This document shows, piece by piece, positions 26,755 through 36,818 of a stretch of 64,000 nt of DNA (its first letter is position 1; every line of letters starts with the position of its first letter). This DNA is from Peribacillus simplex NBRC 15720 = DSM 1321 (GTDB taxonomy: Bacteria > Bacillota > Bacilli > Bacillales > DSM-1321): the NCBI RefSeq assembly GCF_002243645.1, contig NZ_CP017704.1, forward strand, positions 2,457,501 to 2,521,500, read 5' to 3'. The position numbers and the translations under genes are program-made. The notes under the pieces were generated by a model. That model was not told the origin of the DNA, searched no databases, and worked only from the letters and a program-made list of their open reading frames with translations.

Positions 26755-27591
26755 TCATTCACCTTTTCCTAATAGAGCGTCCATCATCTTTGCAGTCCGT
26801 GCCATTTCCTTCACATCATGTACACGAACCATTTGACAGCCTTGTTGAATTCCATGGCAGATTGTAGCGGCTGTTCCTTCCATCCGCTCACTAGGCGGCA
26901 GGTCCAGAACATGTCCAATCATGGACTTTCTTGATGTGGCTAGCAGCACAGGATAACCTAATGATACCAGCTTATCAAGATTCCTCATCATTTCCAAATT
27001 TAACTTTAAATCTTTCGCAAAACCAATACCTGGATCGAGAATGATGTTTTCATCCTTGACTCCCGCATCCTTCACCATCATGATGCTTTCGAATAAATCT
27101 TGAAGTACATCCCGGACAAAATGTTCATAACCCATATTATCCCTGTTATGCATCAAGATAATCGGCACCTTATATTCCGCAGCAACATTTGACATCAAGG
27201 AATCGGCTTTACCTCCCCAAATGTCATTTAATATATGGGCTCCTGCTTTTACCGCCGCTTCTGCAACTCTTGATTTATACGTATCGACCGATATTGGAAC
27301 CTCAATATTACGGGATATGGCTTCAATAATTGGGGCGACTCTCTCTATTTCCTCGTCATCCGATATCCTCTCATAGTTAGGACGGGTGGACTCTCCGCCC
27401 ACATCCAATATATCCGCTCCGTCGTTGACCATCCGTTCGGCATGCTTCAAAGCAGCATCTATCCGATTATATTTCCCGCCATCCGAAAAGGAGTCCGGCG
27501 TAACATTCAAAATCCCCATAATTAAGGTTTTATTGCTGTAATCCAAATCAAATGAACCGCATTTTATTTTTGACGCTCCAGCTAATGACAT
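26755..27591 (-). CDS. folP: Dihydropteroate synthase
   Basis: Joins hydroxymethyl-dihydropterin pyrophosphate with p-aminobenzoate; it is the sulfonamide target. In the 278-residue TIM barrel MGILNVTPDSFSDGGKYN (about 25-42) is the first family signature and ADILDVGGESTRPNYERIS (about 58-76) the second. DPGIGFAKDLKLNLEMM (about 165) and LATSRKSMIG (about 215) hold the pterin- and sulfonamide-contact residues. In B. subtilis pabB-pabA-pabC precede this gene; here cysK is the next gene upstream. Confidence 0.97.
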   Translation of the reverse strand: MSLAGASKIKCGSFDLDYSNKTLIMGILNVTPDSFSDGGKYNRIDAALKHAERMVNDGADILDVGGESTRPNYERISDDEEIERVAPIIEAISRNIEVPISVDTYKSRVAEAAVKAGAHILNDIWGGKADSLMSNVAAEYKVPIILMHNRDNMGYEHFVRDVLQDLFESIMMVKDAGVKDENIILDPGIGFAKDLKLNLEMMRNLDKLVSLGYPVLLATSRKSMIGHVLDLPPSERMEGTAATICHGIQQGCQMVRVHDVKEMARTAKMMDALLGKGE

Positions 27592-27699
27592 TCAACGTTC
27601 TCCTTCGCCTAAAGAAATCTATATATACGAGTTTACCCATTTACATAGGCATAGTGCAAGCTCCATGAAGATTTGGAACACTTCTGCAGACTTTACTAC

Positions 27700-27737
27700 A
27701 AAAAGAAAAGCAAAGCCCCTAAGGAACTTCGCTTCTC
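27700..27737 (-). terminator. Terminator after cysK
   Basis: On the minus strand AGAAGCGAAGTTCC pairs imperfectly with GGGGCTTTGCTTTTC and is followed by TTTTT. It lies about 20 nt after the cysK stop and separates cysK from the folate genes. Confidence 0.75.
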
Positions 27738-27754
27738 ATTATTAGTGTCTGCTC

Positions 27755-28681
27755 TTACTCAAAGTTATATAATGGTGTACTTAAGTAGCGTTCACCATTA
27801 CTTGGTATGATAGCAAGTACCTTTTTGCCTTTTCCCAGTTTGTCAGCCACTTTAATGGCAGCTGCAATTGCGCCACCAGAAGAAATTCCACCGAGGATTC
27901 CTTCCTCTTTTGCTGCGCGGCGGGCATAATCAAACGATTCCTCTGTATTGACTTGAATGATTTCGTCATAGAGATCTGTATTCAAAATACTTGGAACGAA
28001 GCCTGCACCGATTCCTTGGATTTTATGTGGTCCTGGAGTCCCACCCGATAATACCGGAGAGTCCGCAGGCTCAACAGCATAAATTTTAATGTCAGGGTAT
28101 TTTTCACGTAGGACTTCACCAGCACCTGTTATGGTTCCGCCAGTACCGATTCCGACAACGAATGCATCCAGGCCTTCATCACCAAAGGCTTCAACGATTT
28201 CAGGGCCTGTAGTGTTCCGATGAACTTCAGGGTTGGCTTCATTCTCGAATTGCTGTGGAATGAAGTAACCTTTTTCTTTAGACAGCTCAGTCGCCTTTGC
28301 GATTGCACCCTTCATTCCTTCAGGTCCAGGAGTAAGAACTAACTCTGCGCCATAAGCGCGAAGCAAGTTACGGCGTTCCAAACTCATCGTCTCCGGCATA
28401 ACCAGAATTGATTTATAGCCCTTTGCCGCAGCTACCATCGCTAGTCCTATTCCAGTATTTCCGCTTGTAGGTTCAATGATCGTATCACCTGGTTTAAGGT
28501 TACCATTTTTTTCTGCCGCTTCGATCATCGCAAGGGCGATACGGTCTTTTACACTACTGCCTGGGTTAAAATACTCAAGTTTTAGATAAATATCTGCACT
28601 GTTTTCACTTTGAAGCTTGTTTAACTTCACAATAGGTGTTTGTCCAATTAAATCGATTACAGAATTAGCTATACGTGCCAT
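27755..28681 (-). CDS. cysK: Cysteine synthase A (O-acetylserine sulfhydrylase)
   Basis: PLP enzyme that makes cysteine from O-acetylserine and sulfide; CysE at 5 kb supplies the substrate. The 308-residue protein has [11 protein letters not shown] with the PLP lysine (about residue 44), [11 protein letters not shown] (about 71-81) and the PLP-phosphate loop [10 protein letters not shown] (about 173-182). SSGGAIAAA is near 265. ATG 28681 follows AAGGAGTGG; the in-frame GTG at 28690 is part of that site. In B. subtilis CysK also acts with CymR as a sulfur sensor. Confidence 0.97.
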   Translation of the reverse strand: MARIANSVIDLIGQTPIVKLNKLQSENSADIYLKLEYFNPGSSVKDRIALAMIEAAEKNGNLKPGDTIIEPTSGNTGIGLAMVAAAKGYKSILVMPETMSLERRNLLRAYGAELVLTPGPEGMKGAIAKATELSKEKGYFIPQQFENEANPEVHRNTTGPEIVEAFGDEGLDAFVVGIGTGGTITGAGEVLREKYPDIKIYAVEPADSPVLSGGTPGPHKIQGIGAGFVPSILNTDLYDEIIQVNTEESFDYARRAAKEEGILGGISSGGAIAAAIKVADKLGKGKKVLAIIPSNGERYLSTPLYNFE

Positions 28682-28702
28682 TTTCTCCACTCCTTATCAT
28701 TT

Positions 28703-28768
28703 TCAATACCGAGTATGTTTATTGGTTTTATTTATTTAAAGTTACCAGTTTTAATAGTTCATTGTCAA
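28703..28768 (-). promoter_or_regulatory. Candidate cysK promoter and operator-like palindrome
   Basis: On the minus strand TTGACA (28763-28768) and TAACTT (28739-28744) are spaced 18 bp. Between this and the gene lies a small dyad ATAC-CGA-GTAT (about 28707-28717) in AT-rich sequence. Sulfur control of cysK by CymR is known in B. subtilis, but I cannot confirm a CymR site here. Confidence 0.4.
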
Positions 28769-28811
28769 TAATTATATACTATATTCTAAATTTTCTCACA
28801 CAACCATTGAC

Positions 28812-29708
28812 CTACTTTTGTTCTTTCAATCCATAAAACCAATCTACATCAAATTCGTCCCAGAAAATTTTCCCTGAGACCGGTGACTGAATCTGTTCAA
28901 GAGCTATTTGGCGGTGAATCTTGTCTTTAACTTCTTCGTATTCATACTGCTTGCCCTCTATCCTTTCATGCAGATAGAGAACGGCCCAGCCATCTTCCGT
29001 TTGGATTGCATCACTCCACTTTTTTACCTTCATTTTCTCGGCAGCGGTAATGTACTCCTTGGAGACTTGCTCGTTATCCTCTGATATATAACCCATGTCC
29101 CCTCCTTGATTGGCAGTGAATTCATCAAGGGACTTTTCCATCGCTAAGACATCAAAGGAGACACCTTTCTCCAATTCACGGATGATTTGGTCTGCCTGCT
29201 TTTTTGTAGACGAGGTAATATGGGAAATATGGAAAGCAGTAGGAATTCTGTAGATATCCTTATTATTATCATAATGATTCCGCATTGCTGTTTCAGAAAC
29301 CGAAACGTCCTTGGTGAGGAGCTTCTCGAGGAGGAGACTCGACTGAATTTCCTGCCTCAGTTGATCGTTACTTTTATTAAGGTTCTGACCAGCAGTTCCA
29401 TACATCGTTTTCATCATTTTAAGTTCCCGATCAAGCTCTTTATCAGAAGTTTTCACTTTGTATTTTTCAGCTGCCTGTTTCACTACCTCTTTATCGACCA
29501 TTTCCTCAAGTACATCTTCCCCATATCTTTTTTCGAGCTCAGTCATCCATGCGTCCCGGGAAATATCCTTGGATCCAACCTTTGCGGCCGTTTCTTCCCC
29601 AATGACGGATTTAGAAATGATTAGTGGTTTTATGACAAAGATAATGATAGTCAATAGGTTCAACAAGGCAAGGCCGGCAATAATCGCCCGAAGCTTTTGT
29701 TTTGGCAA
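28812..29708 (-). CDS. yacD: Membrane-anchored parvulin-type peptidyl-prolyl isomerase (YacD)
   Basis: A 298-residue protein with an N-terminal membrane anchor (about residues 8-30, IIAGLALLNLLTIIIFVIKP) and no lipobox, so the rest should face outside. A SurA-like N-terminal helical region (KDISRDAWMTELEKRYGEDVL) is followed by a rotamase domain (about 158-255: HISHITSSTKKQADQI, GGDMGYISEDN, DGWAVLYLHE). It is related to PrsA but not a lipoprotein. Its client proteins are unknown. It lies between hslO (18 nt) and cysK, as in B. subtilis. Confidence 0.9.
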   Translation of the reverse strand: MPKQKLRAIIAGLALLNLLTIIIFVIKPLIISKSVIGEETAAKVGSKDISRDAWMTELEKRYGEDVLEEMVDKEVVKQAAEKYKVKTSDKELDRELKMMKTMYGTAGQNLNKSNDQLRQEIQSSLLLEKLLTKDVSVSETAMRNHYDNNKDIYRIPTAFHISHITSSTKKQADQIIRELEKGVSFDVLAMEKSLDEFTANQGGDMGYISEDNEQVSKEYITAAEKMKVKKWSDAIQTEDGWAVLYLHERIEGKQYEYEEVKDKIHRQIALEQIQSPVSGKIFWDEFDVDWFYGLKEQK

Positions 29709-29726
29709 ACCCTTATCCCCCGTATA

Positions 29727-30608
29727 TTAATTTTTGGTTTCTGCTTCTAGTTCCTCGAGTTCTTCCTTCGAGAATTGGTAGGTCTGATTACAAAAATGAC
29801 ATTGTGCCTCGGCTTGTCCCTCTGTCTCAATGATATCACGAATCTCAGCTTTCCCTAGGCTAATCAATGCATTCGCAATTCTTTCCCTAGAACATTGACA
29901 GGAGAATTGGACATCCATTTTTTCTAGTATATTCACATTGCCCTCACCTAAAATTTCGGTTAGGATTTCTTCAGGAGTCATGCCACTTTGAATCATCTTA
30001 GAAACAGGAGTTATCGTGCTTAGTCGATTTTCGATTTTGGAAATCGTATCTTCGGATGTACCTGGCATCAACTGAATGATAAATCCTCCCGCTGCAAGGA
30101 TTGAGTTATCCGGATTCACCAGAACCCCAACCCCCACAGATGAAGGCACCTGTTCGGAAGTAACAAAGTAATAAGTGAAATCTTCACCCAATTCTCCCGA
30201 TACAATCGGTACTTGCCCTGAAAAGTAATCACGAAGACCAATATCTTTGACAACAGTCAACAATCCATCGGTGCCTACCGCTTTCCTTACATCCAGCTTT
30301 CCTTGCTCATTCAAATCAAAGTGGGTTTGCGGGTGAGTGACATATCCGCGGACTTCTCCCTTTGCATTGCTGTCGACCAGGATGGAACCAATCGGTCCAC
30401 CGCCCTCGATTTTAATCGTCAGCTTTTCTTCACCTTTTAACATTCCACCCATCATAACGCCTGCTGTCATAGCCCGTCCAAGGGCAGCTGAAGCAGTAGG
30501 CCATGTATAATGGCGTCGTTGAGCTTCTCCTACGGTGTCTGTTGTTGAAACAGCATATGCCCGAACCTGTCCTTCATAGCCTAACGCCTTGATTAGATAA
30601 TCCTTCAT
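29727..30608 (-). CDS. hslO: Redox-regulated chaperone Hsp33
   Basis: Hsp33 is a cytoplasmic holdase activated by oxidation and unfolding. In 293 residues, the N-terminal substrate-binding domain carries [30 protein letters not shown] (split around 61-90). The C-terminal zinc redox switch has CQC (about 237-239) and CHFC (about 270-273), the four cysteines that bind zinc when reduced. All four are present. It lies 26 nt after coaX. Confidence 0.97.
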   Translation of the reverse strand: MKDYLIKALGYEGQVRAYAVSTTDTVGEAQRRHYTWPTASAALGRAMTAGVMMGGMLKGEEKLTIKIEGGGPIGSILVDSNAKGEVRGYVTHPQTHFDLNEQGKLDVRKAVGTDGLLTVVKDIGLRDYFSGQVPIVSGELGEDFTYYFVTSEQVPSSVGVGVLVNPDNSILAAGGFIIQLMPGTSEDTISKIENRLSTITPVSKMIQSGMTPEEILTEILGEGNVNILEKMDVQFSCQCSRERIANALISLGKAEIRDIIETEGQAEAQCHFCNQTYQFSKEELEELEAETKN

Positions 30609-30634
30609 TTATTTTGCTCCTTCCATGCTGTGTA

Positions 30635-31414
30635 TTACTTCTTCACTTGCTCACGATTACGTTTATAAATCAGCTGCAACCCCTTCAAGGTCAAAAATGG
30701 CTCCACAACGTCAATCACAGTAGACTCATTAGCAATTAAGGTTGCCAGTCCACCTGTCGCTATTACCGTTGGTTCTAGATTACTTTGCGCCTTAATTCGA
30801 TTAACGATTCCTTCTACCTGTCCAACATACCCATACAAAATACCAGCCTGCATGGCGGATACCGTATTTTTCCCAATAATCCCTTCTGGCCGGCTGATTT
30901 CTATTCTTGGAAGTTTGGCTGCCTTTGAATAAAGTGCTTCAGTAGAAATGTTTATACCCGGAGCAATGGCTCCGCCCATGTATTGTTTATCCTCATTTAT
31001 GTAGCAATATGTCGTTGCCGTGCCAAAATCCACGATAATGAGAGGGCTTCCATATTCCTGAATGCCTGCAACAGCATTAACGATTCGGTCCGCTCCCACT
31101 TCACGGGGATTTTCGTATTTGATATTCAATCCAGTTTTTATTCCAGGTCCAACTATAAGCGGTTTAATTCCAAAGTATTTTTTGCACATGCGTTCAAGCG
31201 CAAACATAATTGGCGGAACTACCGAAGAAATAATGATTCCATCAAATTGATCAAACGAAAGACCTTCATGTTGCAACAAAGACTTTATGACCATTCCATA
31301 CTCATCTTCTGTTTTGTGACGGTTAGTCTCTATTCGCCAATGATATTTTAAAATATCTTCATCGTATACGCCTAATACAGTATTCGTATTCCCAACATCC
31401 AATACAAAAATCAT
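30635..31414 (-). CDS. coaX: Type III pantothenate kinase
   Basis: First step of coenzyme A synthesis: phosphorylation of pantothenate. CoaX is the type III (ASKHA-fold) enzyme, not regulated by CoA and needing a monovalent cation. The 259-residue protein has [18 protein letters not shown] (residues 1-18, P-loop-like phosphate 1 motif), the [11 protein letters not shown] motif (about 107-117) with the catalytic Asp, and [11 protein letters not shown] (about 128-138). No clear promoter was found in the 167 nt upstream besides a lone TATGAT. Confidence 0.96.
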   Translation of the reverse strand: MIFVLDVGNTNTVLGVYDEDILKYHWRIETNRHKTEDEYGMVIKSLLQHEGLSFDQFDGIIISSVVPPIMFALERMCKKYFGIKPLIVGPGIKTGLNIKYENPREVGADRIVNAVAGIQEYGSPLIIVDFGTATTYCYINEDKQYMGGAIAPGINISTEALYSKAAKLPRIEISRPEGIIGKNTVSAMQAGILYGYVGQVEGIVNRIKAQSNLEPTVIATGGLATLIANESTVIDVVEPFLTLKGLQLIYKRNREQVKK

Positions 31415-31535
31415 CGTTTCATCACTCCGGTAAATTATTCTCCAACATCATACCACACTGTTATTTCCCACGCTATTAGTCGCACTTTTCGAAAGGTATC
31501 CCAGAAACTTTATCATAATTAATTTAAGAGTTAAG

Positions 31536-31568
31536 AAAAGGGTATTTCCGAGGCGGAAATACCCTTTT
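31536..31568 (-). terminator. Terminator after ftsH
   Basis: The minus strand reads AAAGGGTATTTCCG, a short loop, CGGAAATACCCTTTT. A perfect stem of about 13 bp with a T-run starts 14 nt after the ftsH stop. Confidence 0.9.
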
Positions 31569-31581
31569 GAATTTAGTCAAC

Positions 31582-33642
31582 TTAAGACTTTTTATTGTCA
31601 TCTTCGTTCGGGAAGGAAAGCGGCTGATCTTGAGGTGCACCTTCTTTGATTGGAGGAGTATTCAATCCTTCCTCCGTTATTTCAAGGTCCTCAGGTCCTC
31701 TCTTATCCAATGGATCTAATAAGGCCTCTTTTTCTTCCTTCTTCGTATTGATGTTCACCTTGACATTCTCATCAGTGGTTAAATTCCCATTCAGAGCCGT
31801 ATAATCCCGCTCTGGCAATTTACCATTATGGAATAAACTTTTGATTTGTTCAGCATCAAGTGTTTCCACTTCAAGCAAGGTTTTTGCAACCAAATCAAGT
31901 TTTTCACGATTTTCAGTAAGAATCTTCTTACATCTTTCGTAAGCTTCCCTGATGATACGTTGAATTTCAAGATCGATTTCATATGCTATTGCATCTGAAT
32001 AGTTTTGATCATTGTTGAAATCGCGGCCTAGGAAGACCTGACCTTGAGAATTACCGAATTGAAGTGGTCCGAGCTTACTCATACCATACTCCATAACCAT
32101 GCTCCGAGCTATGCCCGTTGCACGCTGGAAGTCGTTATGCGCACCGGTACTCACTTCTCCGAATGTAACTTCTTCGGATACACGGCCACCCAATAGTCCT
32201 ACGATTTTATCTTTAAGCTCAGGTTCCGTCATGAAGAAACGATCTTCTTTCGGCAGCATAACTGCATAACCGCCAGCTTGACCACGAGGGACAATCGTAA
32301 CTTTATGAACGACTTCAGCATCATCCAGAACCAATCCAATAATGGTATGGCCTGCTTCATGCCACGCTACGATATTTCTTTCCTTTTTGGAAATGACACG
32401 GTTTTTCTTGGCAGGTCCAGCGATAACGCGATCCGAAGCTTCATCCAAATCGGACATGTCGATCTTCTTCTTATCTTGACGGGCAGCAACAAGCGCCGCT
32501 TCATTCAGTAAGTTTTCAAGATCTGCACCAGAAAATCCTGGAGTACGCTGAGCGATCGCTTTCAAATCGACTGTTTCCGCTAAAGGTTTATTACGCGCAT
32601 GCACTTTCAGCACTTCTTCACGGCCCTTAACATCAGGGCGGCCTACCGTTATTTGACGGTCAAAACGTCCTGGACGCAATAATGCCGGATCCAATACATC
32701 AGCACGGTTAGTCGCAGCAATGATTATGATTCCTTCATTACCACCGAAACCATCCATCTCCACCAGGAGTTGATTCAATGTCTGTTCACGTTCATCGTGA
32801 CCGCCACCAAGACCTGCTCCACGTTGACGTCCGACTGCATCAATTTCATCGATAAAGATGATACATGGTGCATTCTTCTTAGCATTTTCAAACAAATCAC
32901 GAACACGGGATGCACCGACACCCACAAACATTTCAACAAAATCAGAACCACTGATTGAGAAGAAAGGAGTTCCGGCTTCACCAGCTACTGCTCGTGCTAG
33001 TAAAGTTTTACCTGTACCAGGAGGCCCAACCAAAAGTACCCCTTTAGGAATACGGGCTCCAAGCTCGGCATATTTGCGAGGATCTTTCAAGAATTCAACG
33101 ACCTCGACAAGTTCCTGCTTTTCTTCGTCCGCTCCGGCAACATCATTGAAGCGTACTTTTTTCTTATCATCATTATACAATTTCGCCTTACTTTTCCCGA
33201 AGTTCATGACGCGGCCACCACCGCCGCCTTGAGCTTGGTTAAGTAAAAAGAAGAAGAGGATAAAAATGATTACAAATGGAATGATGGAAGTGAAAAATGT
33301 CACCCAGCCACTTGTCTTTTCTGGAGGTTCGACAGTAATGATGTCTTTATCCAGCTTAGTTACAGCGTCATTGATTCGGCTTTGCGAATACTCACTGAAA
33401 GGCACGTACGTCACAAAGAATTTGTTTTCCTCATAACCTTTGAGCTTTCCTGTGATTTCAAATACACTGCTTTCGGGCTGCATCGTAAGTGATGTAACGT
33501 CCCCACTCTCCAAATGCTTATAGAATTCATCTTGGGTCAATTTTACGTTTGGTTCATTGTTATTATTAAAAATGCTTACAATCCCAATGATGACCAAAAA
33601 GATCAGTAAATAAAATATGGTATTACGGAAGATCCGATTCAT
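31582..33642 (-). CDS. ftsH: ATP-dependent zinc metalloprotease FtsH
   Basis: Membrane AAA+ protease that degrades unfolded membrane proteins and, in Bacillus, the sporulation inhibitor Spo0E and SpoVM. Two transmembrane segments (about 8-27 and 112-135) flank an extracytoplasmic domain. The AAA domain has [13 protein letters not shown] (about 206-218), Walker [19 protein letters not shown] (about 260) and the [23 protein letters not shown]. The zinc site HEAGH is at about 429, followed by the protease domain. The tail of about 60 residues after RDYTALNG is acidic and proline-containing. At 686 residues it is some 50 longer than B. subtilis FtsH (637). Confidence 0.98.
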   Translation of the reverse strand: MNRIFRNTIFYLLIFLVIIGIVSIFNNNNEPNVKLTQDEFYKHLESGDVTSLTMQPESSVFEITGKLKGYEENKFFVTYVPFSEYSQSRINDAVTKLDKDIITVEPPEKTSGWVTFFTSIIPFVIIFILFFFLLNQAQGGGGGRVMNFGKSKAKLYNDDKKKVRFNDVAGADEEKQELVEVVEFLKDPRKYAELGARIPKGVLLVGPPGTGKTLLARAVAGEAGTPFFSISGSDFVEMFVGVGASRVRDLFENAKKNAPCIIFIDEIDAVGRQRGAGLGGGHDEREQTLNQLLVEMDGFGGNEGIIIIAATNRADVLDPALLRPGRFDRQITVGRPDVKGREEVLKVHARNKPLAETVDLKAIAQRTPGFSGADLENLLNEAALVAARQDKKKIDMSDLDEASDRVIAGPAKKNRVISKKERNIVAWHEAGHTIIGLVLDDAEVVHKVTIVPRGQAGGYAVMLPKEDRFFMTEPELKDKIVGLLGGRVSEEVTFGEVSTGAHNDFQRATGIARSMVMEYGMSKLGPLQFGNSQGQVFLGRDFNNDQNYSDAIAYEIDLEIQRIIREAYERCKKILTENREKLDLVAKTLLEVETLDAEQIKSLFHNGKLPERDYTALNGNLTTDENVKVNINTKKEEKEALLDPLDKRGPEDLEITEEGLNTPPIKEGAPQDQPLSFPNEDDNKKS

Positions 33643-33679
33643 CCCTTACCTCCTCCCACGGGTAAACAAACTATAGTAA

Positions 33680-33709
33680 ATACTATCATACAAAATTAAT
33701 GAATTACAA
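33680..33709 (-). promoter_or_regulatory. Candidate sigma-A promoter of ftsH
   Basis: The minus strand reads TTGTAA (33704-33709), 18 bp, TAGTAT (33680-33685) in the 117-bp gap between hpt and ftsH. The hexamers are moderate. Confidence 0.45.
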
Positions 33710-33759
33710 TAATTTAACACCGCTGTTTTTATCTGGTCATCTCTTTCAAACAGGTACGA

Positions 33760-34305
33760 TTAATTCGAGTAAATTTCAGGCTTCAATATGCCAATATACG
33801 GGAGATTACGATACTTTTCCGCGAAATCAAGACCATATCCGACAACAAATGCATCCGGAACGATAAAACCGGCATAGTCCGGAGTGATATCCGCTTTCCT
33901 GCCTGTTGGTTTATCCAATAAGGTAACGATTTTAATTGATTTTGCTTTTCGATAACGGAAAAGTTCCGCTAGATAGCTAAGAGTTAAACCGCTGTCGATA
34001 ATATCTTCGATGATTAAAATATCCCGGCCTTCAACTGATGTATCAAGATCTTTGAGGATTTTCACTTCACCGGAAGATACAGTGGAGTTACCATAGCTTG
34101 AAACATCCATAAAGTCCATTTCAAGATGTGTATCCACACGCTTCAGTAAATCTGACATAAATGGCATGGCGCCTTTCAGCACTCCGATGGCCAACGGGAA
34201 CTTACCTTGGTAATCAGCTTCAATCTGCGCACCCAATTCCCTGATTTTTTTTTGAAGTTCTTCCTCTGTTATTAAAACCTTTTCAATGTCGTTTTGCATG
34301 GTCAT
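33760..34305 (-). CDS. hpt: Hypoxanthine-guanine phosphoribosyltransferase
   Basis: Purine salvage enzyme that makes IMP and GMP from hypoxanthine/guanine and PRPP; Prs in this window makes the PRPP. The 181-residue protein contains [16 protein letters not shown] (about 42-57) and the PRPP-binding motif [17 protein letters not shown] (about 96-112) with the acidic pair. [23 protein letters not shown] sits near the C-terminus (about 149-171). It lies 26 nt after tilS. In B. subtilis HprT and TilS are reported to act together in ftsH expression. Confidence 0.97.
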   Translation of the reverse strand: MTMQNDIEKVLITEEELQKKIRELGAQIEADYQGKFPLAIGVLKGAMPFMSDLLKRVDTHLEMDFMDVSSYGNSTVSSGEVKILKDLDTSVEGRDILIIEDIIDSGLTLSYLAELFRYRKAKSIKIVTLLDKPTGRKADITPDYAGFIVPDAFVVGYGLDFAEKYRNLPYIGILKPEIYSN

Positions 34306-34331
34306 TGTAATTAATTGCCCCCCATGAAGAA

Positions 34332-35726
34332 TTAAGCTTTTTTATATTCTAAGTAGATTAAAGATTTTTCATCAGAAATTATATCCGGCTCAACATTCGA
34401 TTTCTTTAAACCAGGTAGCCAAATGGCCGTTCCCGTTTGATCGATGATGACCGGCCACACATTTCTTTCTAGCATCGGGATCTTTTCATTAATAAAAATA
34501 TCCTTCAACTTTTTAGTTCCACCTAATCCCTTGACGGCCATCCGTTCGCCTTCATTCCTGGTTCGGACTGTAAGAGGAAACTGAACAGCTGATTCGGGAA
34601 GAATAAAAGAATGATTTCCTCTAAGTACCGGAATTTCTTCTTTTATATAGTGCGCTTTAATCTTATATCCATTCGGAAGAATAGTCTCACCGGGAATTTG
34701 TAATTTAAGGGAATATTTATGGCTTTTTTGCCGGAAAAATCTAAAAGTGCAAGTTTGATATGATTTTTCCACAATAAGGCCCTCCGGAAGATGCAATTCT
34801 GCAGATGGTTGAGGATTCAAAAACAAAACTAAAAGTTGGTCAATATGTAATGCCGAAAGCGATGAAGGTCTCTCCAAATAAAGATAATTTAATATTAGTT
34901 GAATCGCCCTTCTTTGTAAAGGTTTAGGCATCGCGAGAACCTTATCAATCTGAATAACCGCTTGATCTTTATCCTGTTGGATCCAAACCTCGGACATTTT
35001 GCTTGAAACCAGGTTCAAAAAAAACTCTTCATCTTCATAAAGCTCTTCACTGAAACGTTGAAAATGCTCATGAACCTTTCTATTTTCTTTCTTTAAAAAT
35101 GGAAGAACTTCATGTCTAAAACGATTTCTTGCATAGACACCCGTTTCATTGCTCGGATCAAACCTTGGTTCAATACTATGAAGGCCTGCATATGCGATTA
35201 TTTGGCTTTTCGTGATCTCAAGAAAAGGCCTGATCAGATTCCCGGTATGGAAACGTCTCTTTATAGGAATACCTGCTCTTGCCTTACCTGTCGCGCCTCT
35301 AGTTAAACGCATGAGCATCGTTTCGATTTGATCATCTCCATGATGCCCCAGGACAAGAGTGAAGGCTTGATGCTTATCCATCATTTCTTCATAGAAAGCA
35401 AAACGCAATTTTCTTGACGTTATTTGTGAACTTTCCCCCGTCTGCTCCATCCGGGCAGGAACATCGATTCTTTTTCCCTCAAATGTAATGCCCCATCGTT
35501 CACATATATGCTCGACATATTTATAATCCTCATAGGATTCTTCACCACGAAACATATGGTCAACACTTGCAACGATCATCTCGTAATGAAAAAGAGATTG
35601 AATTTCCTTAAGGATATGGAGAAGAACTAACGAGTCCGGTCCTCCGGAAACGCCTATTAGCAACTTCGAGTTTTCCTCAATCAATTCGTTTCTATAAATG
35701 GTGCTCAGAACTTTTTCCTTTAACAT
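34332..35726 (-). CDS. tilS: tRNA(Ile)-lysidine synthase
   Basis: TilS puts lysine on C34 of tRNA-Ile(CAU) so that it reads AUA; essential in most bacteria. The 464-residue protein shows the PP-loop [17 protein letters not shown] (about 23-39), with SGGPDS as the ATP-pyrophosphatase signature. It then has [19 protein letters not shown] (about 54) and [19 protein letters not shown] (about 127-145). The C-terminal substrate-recognition domain (about 380-455) ends [10 protein letters not shown]. The CAU-anticodon tRNA at 40.5 kb reads as elongator Met, not the TilS substrate. Confidence 0.97.
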   Translation of the reverse strand: MLKEKVLSTIYRNELIEENSKLLIGVSGGPDSLVLLHILKEIQSLFHYEMIVASVDHMFRGEESYEDYKYVEHICERWGITFEGKRIDVPARMEQTGESSQITSRKLRFAFYEEMMDKHQAFTLVLGHHGDDQIETMLMRLTRGATGKARAGIPIKRRFHTGNLIRPFLEITKSQIIAYAGLHSIEPRFDPSNETGVYARNRFRHEVLPFLKKENRKVHEHFQRFSEELYEDEEFFLNLVSSKMSEVWIQQDKDQAVIQIDKVLAMPKPLQRRAIQLILNYLYLERPSSLSALHIDQLLVLFLNPQPSAELHLPEGLIVEKSYQTCTFRFFRQKSHKYSLKLQIPGETILPNGYKIKAHYIKEEIPVLRGNHSFILPESAVQFPLTVRTRNEGERMAVKGLGGTKKLKDIFINEKIPMLERNVWPVIIDQTGTAIWLPGLKKSNVEPDIISDEKSLIYLEYKKA

Positions 35727-35819
35727 ACAATCTTCCTTCTTTATGGACAGGTATTAGTATTATACGATTCAAACATGAAATGGTTTCAACTATTCCATGG
35801 CATTCACCTAATAACTATA

Positions 35820-36818
35820 TCATAACAACTGTTCATATATGTAAAGAACATAGAGCATCGATATGATGGCAACCAGCAAGAAAGTTTCAAAAAAACCGCC
35901 ACTTTTTTTATTTGAATGGTTTTGGGACCTTCTTGCTTGCCTCGTTGAAGGTTGCATTGTTTGTGGCTGACCTGTCGCTGCCTGAATCGGGCCCTTTTTC
36001 TTCGAGTGGTTTTGCTTACTTAGCACCGTGACTAAATCCTCCCGCATTTGGAGGGCAGAATCATATTGCCCATGGAGTGCTTTATCCAACATCTTTCTAT
36101 ATGGGTGCAATTCCTTTTTCTGCTTAATCAAGTCGTTAAGCTGTCTATACCCTTCCCCTTTCTTGTGGAAACGTCCAGGATAGGCAGAATTGATTATAAT
36201 CATCGCCACAGCGAACAAGTCATATTGCGGATCGGCCTTTCTTGATCCAAGTCCCCAGTAACCTCTGTCAAAGAACTCGGTGAATTCTTTAACTGATCGC
36301 CCAATTAAGGTGGTTCCGCCAACATCCACGCACCGTACCTTATAGGCTGGTGAAGTCACGATCAAATTCTCAGGTTTTAAATCCCCGAACACCCAGCCAT
36401 TGGTATGCAAGGCAGACAAACTGGTTAAAAGCTGAAGCATTAAGACCCCAATCCACGATGACCCTTTATTATCGATGAAACGCAAAAAATCGTGTCCGTG
36501 GATATATTCCATGACATAAAAAGGGAGCTGTTTTCCTGTTTTCATGAAATCATCTGCTTCCAAAAAGGAAGGTCCAAGGGTAGACCCCTGGACCTTTGAG
36601 AAGGATTTTAGGATATTCATCTCCGAAATAATGGACGTCCCATTATCACTGAGCTTTAAAGCATAATGACGATTTTCGCTTTCAACCAAATAGACGATCC
36701 CGTTCGCTCCACACCCCAATTCCTTAATTATTTTGTACTGGTTTTTATTCCATTTTCCGGTGACCAAACTGCCAGGCAGGAGTTTACATTGATTCCTCAA
36801 AGTATTGTTCATCATCAT
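35820..36818 (-). CDS. yabT: Serine/threonine protein kinase YabT (membrane-anchored, atypical)
   Basis: Sporulation- and DNA-damage-related Ser/Thr kinase. In B. subtilis YabT is DNA-activated and phosphorylates RecA (established there). The 332-residue protein has a glycine-rich loop ELGCGANGIVYLV (about 33-45), the ATP-binding Lys in YALKLSD (about 54), a catalytic loop VFGDLKPENLIV (about 142-153) in place of HRDLK, and DVGG instead of DFG (about 163). After a basic, Ser/Gln-rich linker (about 265-305) comes one C-terminal transmembrane segment (FLLVAIISMLYVLYIYEQ). It overlaps yabS by 35 nt. Confidence 0.92.
   Translation of the reverse strand: MMMNNTLRNQCKLLPGSLVTGKWNKNQYKIIKELGCGANGIVYLVESENRHYALKLSDNGTSIISEMNILKSFSKVQGSTLGPSFLEADDFMKTGKQLPFYVMEYIHGHDFLRFIDNKGSSWIGVLMLQLLTSLSALHTNGWVFGDLKPENLIVTSPAYKVRCVDVGGTTLIGRSVKEFTEFFDRGYWGLGSRKADPQYDLFAVAMIIINSAYPGRFHKKGEGYRQLNDLIKQKKELHPYRKMLDKALHGQYDSALQMREDLVTVLSKQNHSKKKGPIQAATGQPQTMQPSTRQARRSQNHSNKKSGGFFETFLLVAIISMLYVLYIYEQLL

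Noticed and set aside
29187..29624. 145-codon plus-strand frame opposite yacD
   Set aside because: Antisense shadow of a real parvulin gene, rich in Phe/Ile/His as expected for reverse reading of lysine/glutamate codons.
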